In this document: in pieces, positions 11,795 through 22,076 of the stretch
How the letters are laid out: every line of letters begins with the position of its first letter
Numbering within the stretch: the stretch's first letter is position 1
Assembly (NCBI GenBank): GCA_035610365.1
Contig: CM069435.1
Location: 90,615,389 to 90,679,388 of the forward strand
Direction: 5' to 3'
DNA length: 64,000 nt
DNA from: Aquatica leii
Lineage: Eukaryota > Arthropoda > Insecta > Coleoptera > Lampyridae
Made by a program: the position numbers and the translations under genes
The notes under the pieces: model-generated
Database searches by the model: none
Told to the model about the DNA's origin: nothing
What the model saw: only the letters and a program-made list of their open reading frames with translations

Positions 11795-11880
11795 TCTATA
11801 TATATATATATAGTTATAAACTGCACGCAATTGAGCCCGATATGTAAACAGGTGCCCGATGAGCCCGGGCGGTAACGCCT
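11795..11880 (-). repeat. Dispersed CGGGCTCAA repeat, copy 1 (inverted)
   Basis: On the minus strand this reads CGGGCTCA ... TGTTTACATATCGGGCTCAA and then a TATATA run. It matches the ends of the two plus-strand copies at 12362-12545 and 14836-14995. Confidence 0.5.
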
Positions 11881-12361
11881 TTCCACACGACGTTATTAGC
11901 GCGCTGTTAACCCCGACTGCGTTGCCAATATTATACACGCTCTAAACGTAGTTATTAAGCGAAATTTGAAAATGATTTGAAATTTAAACATTTGCGTTTA
12001 GTCTTTGCAGATAACTCTCTTAAACATCTTCCGATCTAATAATTTATTTTTCATTTAACTTGATTAATATTGACGTAACAAATAAACTTTCTGTAGATTT
12101 AAAATAAAAACTGTATTCAAGCATTAAACTCTTTTTATGATTGCTGCAAAGTTTGTTTTATTTGTAAATATAATTCAAAATTGTAAGTTATAACTTGTGT
12201 GTATTCCGCATGTAACTCTGTTTTTGGCAACTTTTTTAAAGAAATGTTACATTTAACTGTTGCCGCAAGTTGCACGACTAACGTAGTGTGTTATTTGTCA
12301 TCATTTGACACAAATTAATTTTTAAATCAAACTTACAATATACCGCATAATAAAAAAAATA

Positions 12362-12545
12362 ATGATTCTACAATCGTATTTTGATGACATACGCATATAT
12401 ACAGAGATGCGCCTAAAACTGGGATATATAACGGTTCTTCGGGCTAGAGAACGTAGCGTTTATATGTTCTACGGGCTCAACAACAACCTGTTTACATGTT
12501 TGTACCTACATATTCTTATTTACGCACACAAAGTTTTTTTAATAA
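12362..12545 (+). repeat. Dispersed CGGGCTCAA repeat, copy 2
   Basis: Shares with 14836-14995 the blocks ACAATCGTATTTTGAT (AT differences), GGTTCTTCGGGCTAGAGAAC, GTAGCGTTTATATGTTCTAC and GGGCTCAACAACAACC. The short open frame across it is not a gene by any family criterion that I can apply. Confidence 0.65.
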
Positions 12546-14715
12546 ATCGGAAATAAATTGAAAGGTTAGTTTTGGGCATACAGTATGTCATACAACATTA
12601 CCATGACATTTTAGTTGAAATTAAAACATGTATGTGATAGTAAATAGAATACTCTCTTTCAAATAACGAAATTGAGGAATTCTAATAAGTAGTCTGAAAC
12701 ATTTTCACTCAATTTATTTGTTCCTTAATGTGGACGTTAAATGCCGATTAAAGTAACAGATTTATCATTAATCGGACCGTCACAAACTATTAAAAAAAGC
12801 TTAGAACGAACTACAGATCATCATATAGTAACTCCAGAAACAATGTTTGATTTCTGCTCTAATGGAATTCTTGGCATAAAAATTAGTTTTTTGTATCGAG
12901 TGTGAATGTTCAAGCTGCTGTAACATATGTATTAATAAGATAATATCATAAAAAGGTACAATAATTTAATATAGTTTAGGTTTCTCACGGTCACAGCTAG
13001 TTGATACCGTAAAGGTATTCAGTTTTCTATAATTGTGATGCTGTCAATATCGTTAAGCCAATAAGCTAAGCCCTCTAAGAAAATATAATGTTTTATTTCA
13101 AAAAATTCAATATTCCATCATATGTTATATTTACGTACTAAATCTCACTTACAATACAGACAATTTCAATGAAAATGAAAACATAATATCACGTTTAAAA
13201 AACATTCAACCTACTTGCTATAATATAAGATACAAACAAAATAGATAAAACTACACTAAATATATAGAAAACAAACATGTAGTGTTTCATGAATTTTCAC
13301 ACAAAAAAGTAACCAATTGCAAATAATATTTTTAATCTAATAAAATTACTAAGATATTTGCTGTAAAAAACCAAGTGTATTGGCACTAAGAATGTGACAA
13401 CAAGACGACCAATGTAGCCTAGAAAACGCGATTTCATCGAATTTCAAGCATTTTTTTTGTACAAAAAGTGGGTTTTTTGATCAGTTGTTGGGTTTATTCT
13501 TTTTAGGGTTTGTAAACTTAATTTCTGAATAACATTAGGTGCTTACATTAAACGACCAAGACACTAGTCAGTTAAAAATCACTGAAAATAAATTAAAAAA
13601 CGTATTTTTAGCAGCGCGTCATTGTTGATCGGTATTGAATAAATTTTCGTTGTGCACTCAAAAAAAGCATAAAAATTATGTTTTTCAATTCGGTCAGGTG
13701 AAAACGGGCGTCCATCAAAACTAAATGTGCGTAGATTTCTTTTTTCGGGCTCTAAAATAAGTCAGCTTTTACTTTTAGACGATTTCATATAAAATGACTC
13801 AAACTAAAAAAAAATATCTTATTTCTTCTAAGAAGCGGATTAACTGTTTGTCTTAATTATTATTTTTCTAACTTTTAAGTAAATTGTCATCATAATTACT
13901 TAAAAACTCTGTGTCGATTTTAAAATTTATGACTGTAAGTTTTGTTTCTCTTTCTGCTAGGACAATTCTTTTTTTTTCAATTTTGTTTGTAAAAGCTTTG
14001 TGTTGGTAAAACCAAATTTGACTTTTTTTAATTGTACAGTGTTATCTGCAAAATTATCATAACTTTCCATAATTATTTCACGAGAAGTAATATTTTCCAA
14101 TTGATTCTACAAAACTCTTTCAGAATACTAAAAAATTTCCATGCTTCTAAGAATTTTTACACTACAAAACAAGATTCCTACATTGTTTTTAAAGATTTTT
14201 AGTAAAAGAAAAAAAATTAGATGAGAAATGCTAGTATCATATCCTAAGACATATCTTTTTCGTTATAACGTTTTTACTAAATGTATGTATTTATGTTTCA
14301 AATTATTTTATAGGTATCACATCATGAACGAACCAACAAATCATTCTTATAACTTTAAAGTTTTTTAGCTACTTATATTGTACTTTTGATCCAAATCTTT
14401 TTAGAGGTTTTCAAATAATTTTTTCAATACTTTAATTTTAATTTAATTCAATAGTTATAAAAGTACCACATTCTACATATGTACGTACGAGCATCACGTA
14501 GAAATTGCAAACGTTTTTAAAAATCAACTTCCGATTTTTGACTAAAACCGTTTGTATTGTTTTTGTGAAAAATTATTAAAACGTGATAATACTCAAAAAG
14601 TGCATACAATTCATACTAAAGTAAAATACACTTACAGTATACGTTTACTGCTTGTTATTAAGCCCATCCAACGTTGTCGCATGTTGGGCTACACAACGTA
14701 CCGTCCGTGTCTGTA
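12546..14715. other. Intergenic DNA, nothing recognised
   Basis: AT-rich sequence. I see no open frame with family resemblance, no terminal repeats and no RNA gene. Confidence 0.5.
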
Positions 14716-14835
14716 AACAGTTTGTATATAAAAGCGACCTCTGCAGCGACTAACTCTGAACTATTTTATATATAATGCAGATATAAACGGTACAATATGA
14801 AGCCCGGCCAAATTTTTGGATTTACACGTTTTGAG
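14716..14835 (+). promoter_or_regulatory. Possible core promoter of a small repeat element
   Basis: TATAAAAGCGACC begins at about 14727 in DNA that is GC-richer than its flanks, followed by a second TATA-like run near 14767. It lies just upstream of CGGGCTCAA repeat copy 3. This is only a weak suggestion. Confidence 0.2.
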
Positions 14836-14995
14836 GCTTATATAATCGTATTTTGATTATATACACATGGATACGTAGATGAGCCCGAAACCGGGCTTAA
14901 TAGCGTTTCTTCGGGCTAAAGAGCGTAGCGTTTATATATTCTACGGGCTCAACAGCAACCGGTTTATATGTCTATATATATATATATATATACGC
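14836..14995 (+). repeat. Dispersed CGGGCTCAA repeat, copy 3
   Basis: Homologous to 12362-12545. It includes a perfect 6-bp hairpin AGCCCG AAAC CGGGCT at 14882-14897 and ends in a (TA)n run at about 14970-14990, as does the inverted copy at 11795-11880. Confidence 0.65.
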
Positions 14996-15541
14996 GCTAT
15001 ATTGCAAATATGATACAATTTGTTATTTGCAAAAATTAATAAAAAATATGACAATAAGATTTGTTTAAGGGCCACGTGACGAAATCAGTGTAATATAGGC
15101 ATGCGCAAATAGTGTGACTAATTAATGACGCTACTGCTGACCGCTCGACCCGGTACACGTATTGCAACTGTTTGCGCCGGAGCAGTCATATTGATTAGTT
15201 TTTAATTTTTAGCTGTAATTTTTTTATAATTTGCAGCAGTATATTTTGCTTGTGTGAAAATATACTACTAAATTCTTTTTTCATTATTATTTTGGCGGTA
15301 ATGGTAATAATTAAAATTTTGTCTCGGCAGTGAACCTCCTAGGATAAGCTATCAATGATTTTCAAAAATTTAATTTGTTCTAGGGTAAATGTATCTATGT
15401 AAACAATTTCAAAAATATGTCAAAGATACTACAGCTCGTATAGGAAAAATGTTGTCTAAACACAACGTTGTTATTCGGTTTTTTATTCTTCCTAAACTGG
15501 GTCAACTCTTAAATCAGGCAAAGGATGTTATTTCTTTTTAA
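14996..15541. other. Intergenic DNA before the PLE relic
   Basis: AT-rich with a short GC-richer patch near 15070-15190. No coding region recognised. Its 3' end may hold unrecognisable upstream parts of the Penelope-like element. Confidence 0.4.
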
Positions 15542-15850
15542 TCTGTTGGCGTTTATAGCATTGGTCGTGCATACATAAGTGAAACGGGTAAAAGCGTGGG
15601 AATTCGTATTAAATGGCATCAAAGGTGTAATCATCTTAAACAACCTTCAGATTCAGCGGTGGCGGAACACGCATTAGAAACGTGTCATCAAATTATGTTT
15701 AAAAACACTAAAATTTTGGCAAATGTTTTAAATCACTATTAGCAAAAAATTAGGAAATCCATTGAAATAATTGATATTTTTTTAATACTAATCGAGATTC
15801 TAGTTTTCCTTTACCGGAGATTTGGAAACCAGTTTTATCGATCGGAGGCC
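15542..15850 (+). pseudogene. Penelope-like element GIY-YIG endonuclease relic
   Basis: The frame from 15542 to a TAG at 15740-15742 reads as the C-terminal endonuclease of a Penelope-like retroelement. It has a GVY-type start, GRAYISETGKSVGIRIK with the conserved arginine, and the strongly conserved SAVAEHALE. After the TAG the same family signature continues (KIRKSIEII, then after a frameshift FPLPEIWKPVLS). The copy is therefore interrupted by at least one stop and one frameshift and lacks its reverse transcriptase. PLE assignment follows from the GIY-YIG domain carrying this SAVAEHA motif. Confidence 0.82.
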
Positions 15851-16789
15851 GGTCTATAAAAACAAAACTTTAAGACGCAATCATCAGTTTTTTCCGGGCT
15901 CTCAAGATGTCTACTGTGACGTGTGACAAAAGCTTAGCTTGTGTAAGAACGACAACACGGAAATCATCCAGAATGGATAATGCTATTAAATATTTTAATT
16001 AGTCTATTTTTTTATCATTATTTTTTATATATCTTTATGCGTTATTATGAATTTGATAATTCAGGTTTAAATTTTAAAAGTAACGACGTTTTTTCATTAC
16101 ACCTTGCGCGTGTTTTCATGTGTGTTTAAGATATAATTTTTAGGTTTGTAACGTTACACCCCTAAGGTTATTTTGGCAAACAGTGACTTATCAAACGCTG
16201 TGGCTTTGTTTGGTGCCTTACTAATTTTTTTTTCCAATTACTCAAGAGTTTCTAATTGGAAACCCGCTCTTACACTTCTTTATGTTACGTTTTGTACATT
16301 TTTTTATTATTACCACTTTTAACACGTAACAAAACTTGCTTCTTGCTAAATTTTTGTAGTTAAAATTATTAGATTTAGAATATTCGGTAAGTTCATTTTA
16401 TTCAAATTAATACAATCATTCCTCCTGCTTAATATGAACGACACACACTTGACTTCGTTACTTATATGTTATGTAGTTATACAAGTGTACGTGTTATGTT
16501 ACTCCGTAATGCAAACCAATGAGGCTATTTACGGGGTTTAGTTTATATGATTCCTAATGAAATTTTTACCATTTTTATTAAGAATTACATAACTTTTAAA
16601 CATTTATTGCGTTTAAAACTACAGAAGTGATGTTACATAAATTATACAGCAATAATATTAAAATAAATATTATTTAACAAGGACATTAAAAGTATTAACA
16701 ATAGTTTTGGAGTATATTTACACACACACATTGAGGAAAATGTGCTAATAGTTTAAAAATAGAACTGGGTCTTTATATTAAATTTGATT
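15851..16789. other. Intergenic DNA between PLE relic and receptor B
   Basis: Probably includes the 3' tail of the PLE (15850-15960) and then the downstream flank of receptor B. No gene, terminal repeat or hammerhead-like core found. Confidence 0.4.
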
Positions 16790-18556
16790 TTATTGTTTAT
16801 TGTAAGTAAAAATTATAAAGTTTTTCATCGGTTTGAAATACTTTTGTTTTATGGTATTTACTAAGAGTTCTCCAATAAAAACAACCAATGCAAGAAATAA
16901 CCCAACACTCCAAAATACAAACACCGGGTACATATCTTCTACGTTTAGTTGTCTATTTTCACTATTCAAAACTGTGCGATTTTGGTTATAATATTCAAAG
17001 TTTTTATTTTGGTAATCTAACAAACCAGATTCTATAAGTTTTGTAATGATTTCATTTAATGTAAATGTAAAATACGACCATGGCACAGTATAAAATACAT
17101 TTTTTTTAGTTCCGGTCAAAGAATTGTCCACAAAATAATAATAATTTCTTTTATACACTTTTACGGCTTGTTTTAACAAATCTTCGTCGATTAAAATAGT
17201 GTGATTAATTGCCGAATCTTCTGTTTGTAGTAATTTTAGAACTTCATTTGACTTGTGTTTAATCAAATTTTGTACAATTTTGTTATAAACACCATCAGTA
17301 TCAGTAAAAGTATAGTGCTCAAAAAAGCTTTCTATAGTTATTATAGAGTAGTTAGACTCGGCTAATTCTTTTAATGTTTGAATGTGTTTTTCATATTGTG
17401 GTATAGTTAAAAGTGTAACCAATTTACTAGAAACTACTGCTTGAATATGAATTGAGTAAATTACGTAAAAAAGGAACAAAAGCTTAAAAACCAAAAATAC
17501 ATTAGTTTTGTTCGTAATTCCTAAAACGGTCATTGAATAAACTTCTAAAAAGCATCGCATTAAATCTTCGCGAATACTCGGGTATTTGTATTTCTCAATT
17601 AACCACCAAATGAGCGATGTGAGAATAAATGATACAAGTATTCCAATCCACACTATGCCTTTAAAAATAAGCTTTAAAGATTCTAAAGGTGGAATTTTGT
17701 TAGGAGCAGGAACTATCCATACGTAATCATCCATATAGTATACAATGGTACAAGAATGTTTTATGAAACATAAGTTAAGAACACCATTCATAATTGTAAA
17801 CGAATCGGACGTACGATTGTTTGTAATTCTCCATATTATAGACATATTTAAATAATCAGTAATTGTCTTAATTGTATGCATAACTAAAGACGACGTCTTG
17901 CTTGTAGTTACATGAGTTTCTGGTAGCGACTTACAAATGAAGGTTAGATTACAGTTGTTGTATTGTCTTAAAGTTTTTGGAAATCTGATAAGGTTAGTTT
18001 CATTGCAACGGTAACTAAACAACAATTTTAATTTGGTGCCACATTCGTTTGGTGATGCTTGTGGATTACCGACAAACAACCTTATAGTACCGTTTTCTAC
18101 GGTTAAATCATACGTCAGCAGAATCAGATTAATAATTTCTTGTTGCCACATTGTCTTGAAGATTGACGATAAATTTTCTGTTGTTTTTGTAATAAGCAAA
18201 ACTTTTCTTAACGGTCTTTGACTTTTATCCCAAAATTTAGTTTCGTATAGTTTATCCATAATTGATAATATACTTTTGTAATCTATTGAATAAATTACAA
18301 AGTTTTGTTTATACCCAATTGAAGGGTTGAAATTACTGATATTTTCTCTCGTATCGACGAAGATACTAGGATTAGTAACATAATCGATGTAAATTGAACG
18401 ATCGGCATTATCAAACATAAACAACAAAGTATCATCTTTCTGGAAAATATTTTTAATTGTTTGTTTAACGCAAGTTTTCACGTTCTCAACTAAATTTTCT
18501 TTTTTAATTACAATAGCCACGACCGACGTCAGATACATAATATTAAACAGCAACAT
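16790..18556 (-). CDS. Divergent ionotropic receptor B, intact, single exon
   Basis: 588 residues, single exon, same architecture as receptor A. It has a hydrophobic signal peptide, DYVTNPS and GYKQNFVIYS in the N-terminal half, WIVPAPNKIPP before TM1 (about 305-325), a pore region, YSIHIQAVVSSKLVTLLTIP as TM2, and TM3 near the C-terminus (YPVFVFWSVGLFLALVVF) followed by a short charged tail. It is closest to receptor E (shared NKTSS and NLTFI/NLTIK segments, KHIQTL after TM2, an EL/LVN end). Expected role: chemosensory cation channel; ligand unknown. It is longer than A, C and D because of a C-terminal extension of about 15 residues. Confidence 0.92.
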   Translation of the reverse strand: MLLFNIMYLTSVVAIVIKKENLVENVKTCVKQTIKNIFQKDDTLLFMFDNADRSIYIDYVTNPSIFVDTRENISNFNPSIGYKQNFVIYSIDYKSILSIMDKLYETKFWDKSQRPLRKVLLITKTTENLSSIFKTMWQQEIINLILLTYDLTVENGTIRLFVGNPQASPNECGTKLKLLFSYRCNETNLIRFPKTLRQYNNCNLTFICKSLPETHVTTSKTSSLVMHTIKTITDYLNMSIIWRITNNRTSDSFTIMNGVLNLCFIKHSCTIVYYMDDYVWIVPAPNKIPPLESLKLIFKGIVWIGILVSFILTSLIWWLIEKYKYPSIREDLMRCFLEVYSMTVLGITNKTNVFLVFKLLFLFYVIYSIHIQAVVSSKLVTLLTIPQYEKHIQTLKELAESNYSIITIESFFEHYTFTDTDGVYNKIVQNLIKHKSNEVLKLLQTEDSAINHTILIDEDLLKQAVKVYKRNYYYFVDNSLTGTKKNVFYTVPWSYFTFTLNEIITKLIESGLLDYQNKNFEYYNQNRTVLNSENRQLNVEDMYPVFVFWSVGLFLALVVFIGELLVNTIKQKYFKPMKNFIIFTYNKQ

Positions 18557-19837
18557 TTTACGTTTTAAAATAATTGTTAACCACGTATAAAATACTTCTA
18601 CGCTGTACTGACAATATCGAATTTATATTCTTGTCTATACCTACAATTACGACTGCCTACAATAATTGTAAAAGTTTTGAACAAATGTCATTATGTTAAA
18701 ATATAACAAAAATCAATAAATTTGGATCGAAAACTAAAAATACCTTAACACAATTTCAATAAAAAGATAATACTTCTTGAAACAGTAAACTGAATAAAAT
18801 GTAGTCAAGTACTATTTATTTTTATTTTAACATTTCAAATAAAGAAAAAATATTTTTCCGTTTATTTGATCGAAAAAGAGCACATTGTTTAACTAAATAT
18901 CGTAAAGAAAAGTGGGACTTTTCCAGTTGGCAACACTTTTTTTCACTATTTCAGTTAAGGACTTTTTTTTAGTTCATTTGATTTATTATAGTAAATTGTA
19001 AACGAACAGTTTTTTTTAATTATTTAATATCACACTAAAAGATGAAATAACTGATCGTAACGCAGACACTGATAAATTAGAATTTAGTACGTTGCTTACT
19101 TCTTCTGTTGACGTTTCAGAGATCGAAGATTACTCTTCTGATGAACTATTAAAATGTAATTTTATGTTTATTTTATTTTTGATGTTATCCACGATATAGG
19201 CTTCTGTAACAATACTATCATGCTGTCTTTTCAAAATTTAGACTTCAGTTACACTGTCAGCCAAAAAAAGTCGTCGATATCTTTCGAAAACAACGGCCTG
19301 TGAAACTGTTTGGTTACGGTGGCTCCAAGTAAGCAGTAATCTTCTTTGTTTGTTTGGGATTGCTTGACGCATGCGTTGAATTTAAAGTTTTGATTGCTCA
19401 AAGGACCAGGTTGTTGAACTTAACCAACAAATTTTAATTTAAAGAATAGTATATGTTTATATTACAGTCCATTTTATATACATATTTAAACGGAGAATTT
19501 TACAATACTACTAAAAACTGAACTAAACTAAAGAAGAATATCGTTAAATTGTAATCGCTGGTTCTTTAATCTTTTCTGCATTTTGTGAATAATTGTATTA
19601 CAATTGATGGTTTTGTAACTTATTAATCGGGTAATGTTATCACTTTATTAAAGAAGATGCCGGATCTATGATACTACATAGAAAAAACATCGTTTATAGT
19701 AATCATAATTTCGGTTTATGTTATCAATTTTTAAGAAAAGCGTTTTAGACCTCCCAATGCTTGATTAAACTAAAATCGGTAAACTCTTTATTTTGTAGGA
19801 GAGGCTATAAAAACTACTTTATATGTTTTTTTAGGGC
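18557..19837. other. Intergenic DNA upstream of receptor B
   Basis: Immediately upstream, CACGTATAA lies at 18582-18590, a variant of the short motif found ahead of the other receptors. The rest is AT-rich with no recognised gene. Confidence 0.45.
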
Positions 19838-19872
19838 GACGTTTCGTAGAACGGTTGTGTCCACTTCTTCAG
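19838..19872 (-). ncRNA. Hammerhead-ribozyme-like core (solo)
   Basis: On the minus strand the sequence has CTGAAGA, a stem II of GTGGA with TCTAC (one G-T pair, 9-base loop), then GAAA and CGTC. These are the invariant CTGANGA and GAAA cores of a hammerhead at the correct spacing. Stems I and III were not verified. PLEs are known to carry hammerhead ribozymes. Confidence 0.5.
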
Positions 19873-21574
19873 GCCAACTGCATTTATTAAAAAGAAAACA
19901 ACATAAGTAAAAAAGCAGTTACAATTCGGTGAGAACTTAAGTTCTCTCTTAAAAAATAAAAGGTTTACCGATCTTAGTTATCAATTTTCTATTCAGGTTT
20001 GTTTCTATACGTAAACAATAACCTAGTTCTTATGAATTTTTTAGCTGAATTTTTACAATACGCTTTTTTATAGTAAAAAATGTTATCATTGTACCCTAAA
20101 AATGGTGTTTTGCATATTTAGCTTTACTTTTGCAGTGTTATTTCTTTGTTAAAGTATTTGACTAATCTATACAATGCATGATGGCACGTTCTCTTTGAGC
20201 ATTATTTTGGAAAGCATGTGCGTTTGTAGCGCAACTCAAGTAGTTTAGATAAGCGAATAGTGTGCTAACAAACGATGTAAAGAAATCAATTAAACAATTA
20301 GAAAAATTGTCAAAATTGGTCAATTAACTTCCGATGTCAGGGATTCCAAATAGTTTGATTTTAAGACTAAACTATTAAAGTCTTATTAGCAATAAAAAGT
20401 TACACAGGAAAAATTCATTGATTCAATCTCAAAAGATAGTTATAATCCTATATTCAAAAACAAAACAAAACAAAAACAATAAGGCAAAACTCAGTAATAT
20501 TACTTAAAACCAAGAATAGAAATTTTCAATATTCAATTAATTAAACTTGAAACTAAGATAATACCGGTATTTCTTTACATATAATAAGAGAAACAATTTT
20601 GAATGAAATTAAATATTTGCGGCACGCAAATTTAATTTTGATATTAATTAGAGAATTTTATTTTTTTATATTTAATAAGTTACGTTTAAATATGTTATTT
20701 TGTAAGAAGAAAATCAAGTTTGTCGATGAAGCAGTCTTTAATCAATGAAAGGAATGTAGATAGATATAAATAACTCACGCATATAGATCAAATTTCACGT
20801 TGATGTCATCCAACGGAATGCAGAACTAATGTTGGCGAATAGCCTTGGGAAATTTCCATCAAGAATCGATGACCAAGGTATATTTTCTTCACGAAAATCA
20901 ATTTGGATAATTGGCATTGATGGTGTATTCATACACCAAGTTCACTCAAATTATATAAGTAACGATAATTTCATTTAAAGATAAAATCGGTACAAAAGAA
21001 AAAAAAGTCTAAAACAAATAAAAACTGGGAATTAGATAAACTCAACAAAATAGAAATGAAAAACACACCTGTATTATTAACACAGACTTTTTAAATAAAG
21101 ATATTGTAGATATAAGGTAAGATAAAGGCTACATGGCTTCAAAATGAAATACCACATGCGTACTCGTCAAACGCTAAGTACTGAATGAATCTCAAGGCTG
21201 CCGCGCCCTAAAAAGTATCGACTCCACAAAATAAAAATAAAGGAAGGTTTACACGCAAATGTTGTTAAACTAATACAAATAATTTCAAATCAAATAATAA
21301 CAGTAACGGAAACGTTACACGTTTTTAGAATAACATCTTAAAATAACTACGTATTATTTGATAACGTTATTTCGCATTTATTTTTAATGACTCTAACTTG
21401 ATTAAAATCGTTAGAGCGCCGTATTTTTTAATTTACCAAATGTACTTTTTATTACCTAAATTTTTCTTACATAACAAAATTCAAATTATTTAAACAACCT
21501 TAAAGTTATTCTCATAAACGTGACTTATTTTGATCGGAAAATCCAAAAATGTGATAATCGACAGAAAATTTTAT
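19873..21574. other. Intergenic DNA
   Basis: AT-rich. A stretch near 20800-20930 reads open on the minus strand for about 50 codons (IPWSSILDGNFPRLFAN), but I do not recognise it. No RNA gene or terminal repeats found. Confidence 0.4.
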
Positions 21575-21578
21575 TTAA

Positions 21579-22072
21579 CCTTCCGATTACCATTGGGGTC
21601 TTTTTTGACCCCAGACGTGTTGTTTTTGTTGTCTTTTCTTAAGTTTTTTTTACAAATGTCCCAATATTTTTTAGCTGAGTTTCTTTCAACAATGTTTAAT
21701 AATATATAACAAATTTTTTCGTAAAAAAAAATATTGTTTGGCAGGCACAGAACAACACAAAAAGAGGTTGTTGTAAGATATGTCCAAGAGCAAATGACAC
21801 AAAATGTTCGGAAACATGTGAAAAGTGCAAACTTTTTGTATGTAAACAACATTGCCAGAAAAAAACTACAATAATATGTAATAGTTGTTGCCCTCACTAA
21901 TTTATGTTTACATTTTATTTTTATATTGTTTTTATCTAATGTTAATTTAAAATATTAATAAACGTTACCATTACAAATTAATCGGTTTTTCTTTACAAAA
22001 TAAAAAAAAATTGGGACAAATCTGACCCCACTTGGCAATCGGCGCCTCAAAAATTGCTTGGTAATTCAAAGG
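21579..22072 (+). mobile_element. Miniature piggyBac-type element
   Basis: A 494-bp element is flanked by TTAA at 21575-21578 and 22073-22076, the piggyBac target duplication. The ends are related inverted repeats: CCTTCCGATTACC at the left, CCTTTGAATTACC at the right when reverse-complemented, each followed by a GGGGTC block. Inside, only the C-terminal zinc domain of a piggyBac transposase survives. It is an internally deleted, non-autonomous derivative. Confidence 0.85.
21748..21900 (+). pseudogene. piggyBac transposase C-terminal cysteine-rich domain
   Basis: A 50-codon open stretch ends in TAA at 21898-21900. It reads CCKICPRANDTKCSETCEKC, then CKLFVCKQHC and CNSCC, the cysteine and histidine array of the PHD/RING-like domain at the end of piggyBac transposases that binds the element ends. 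The catalytic DDD domain is missing. The reverse-strand frame at 21571-21897 is an antisense shadow. Confidence 0.8.
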
Positions 22073-22076
22073 TTAA

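Noticed and set aside
12362-12556. 64-codon plus-strand frame
   Set aside because: It is a dispersed repeat also found at 14836-14995, where the frame is not kept.
15851-15960. Hammerhead-like core after the first PLE relic
   Set aside because: CTGATGA occurs on the minus strand near 15890, but no paired stem and GAAA follow at the right distance.
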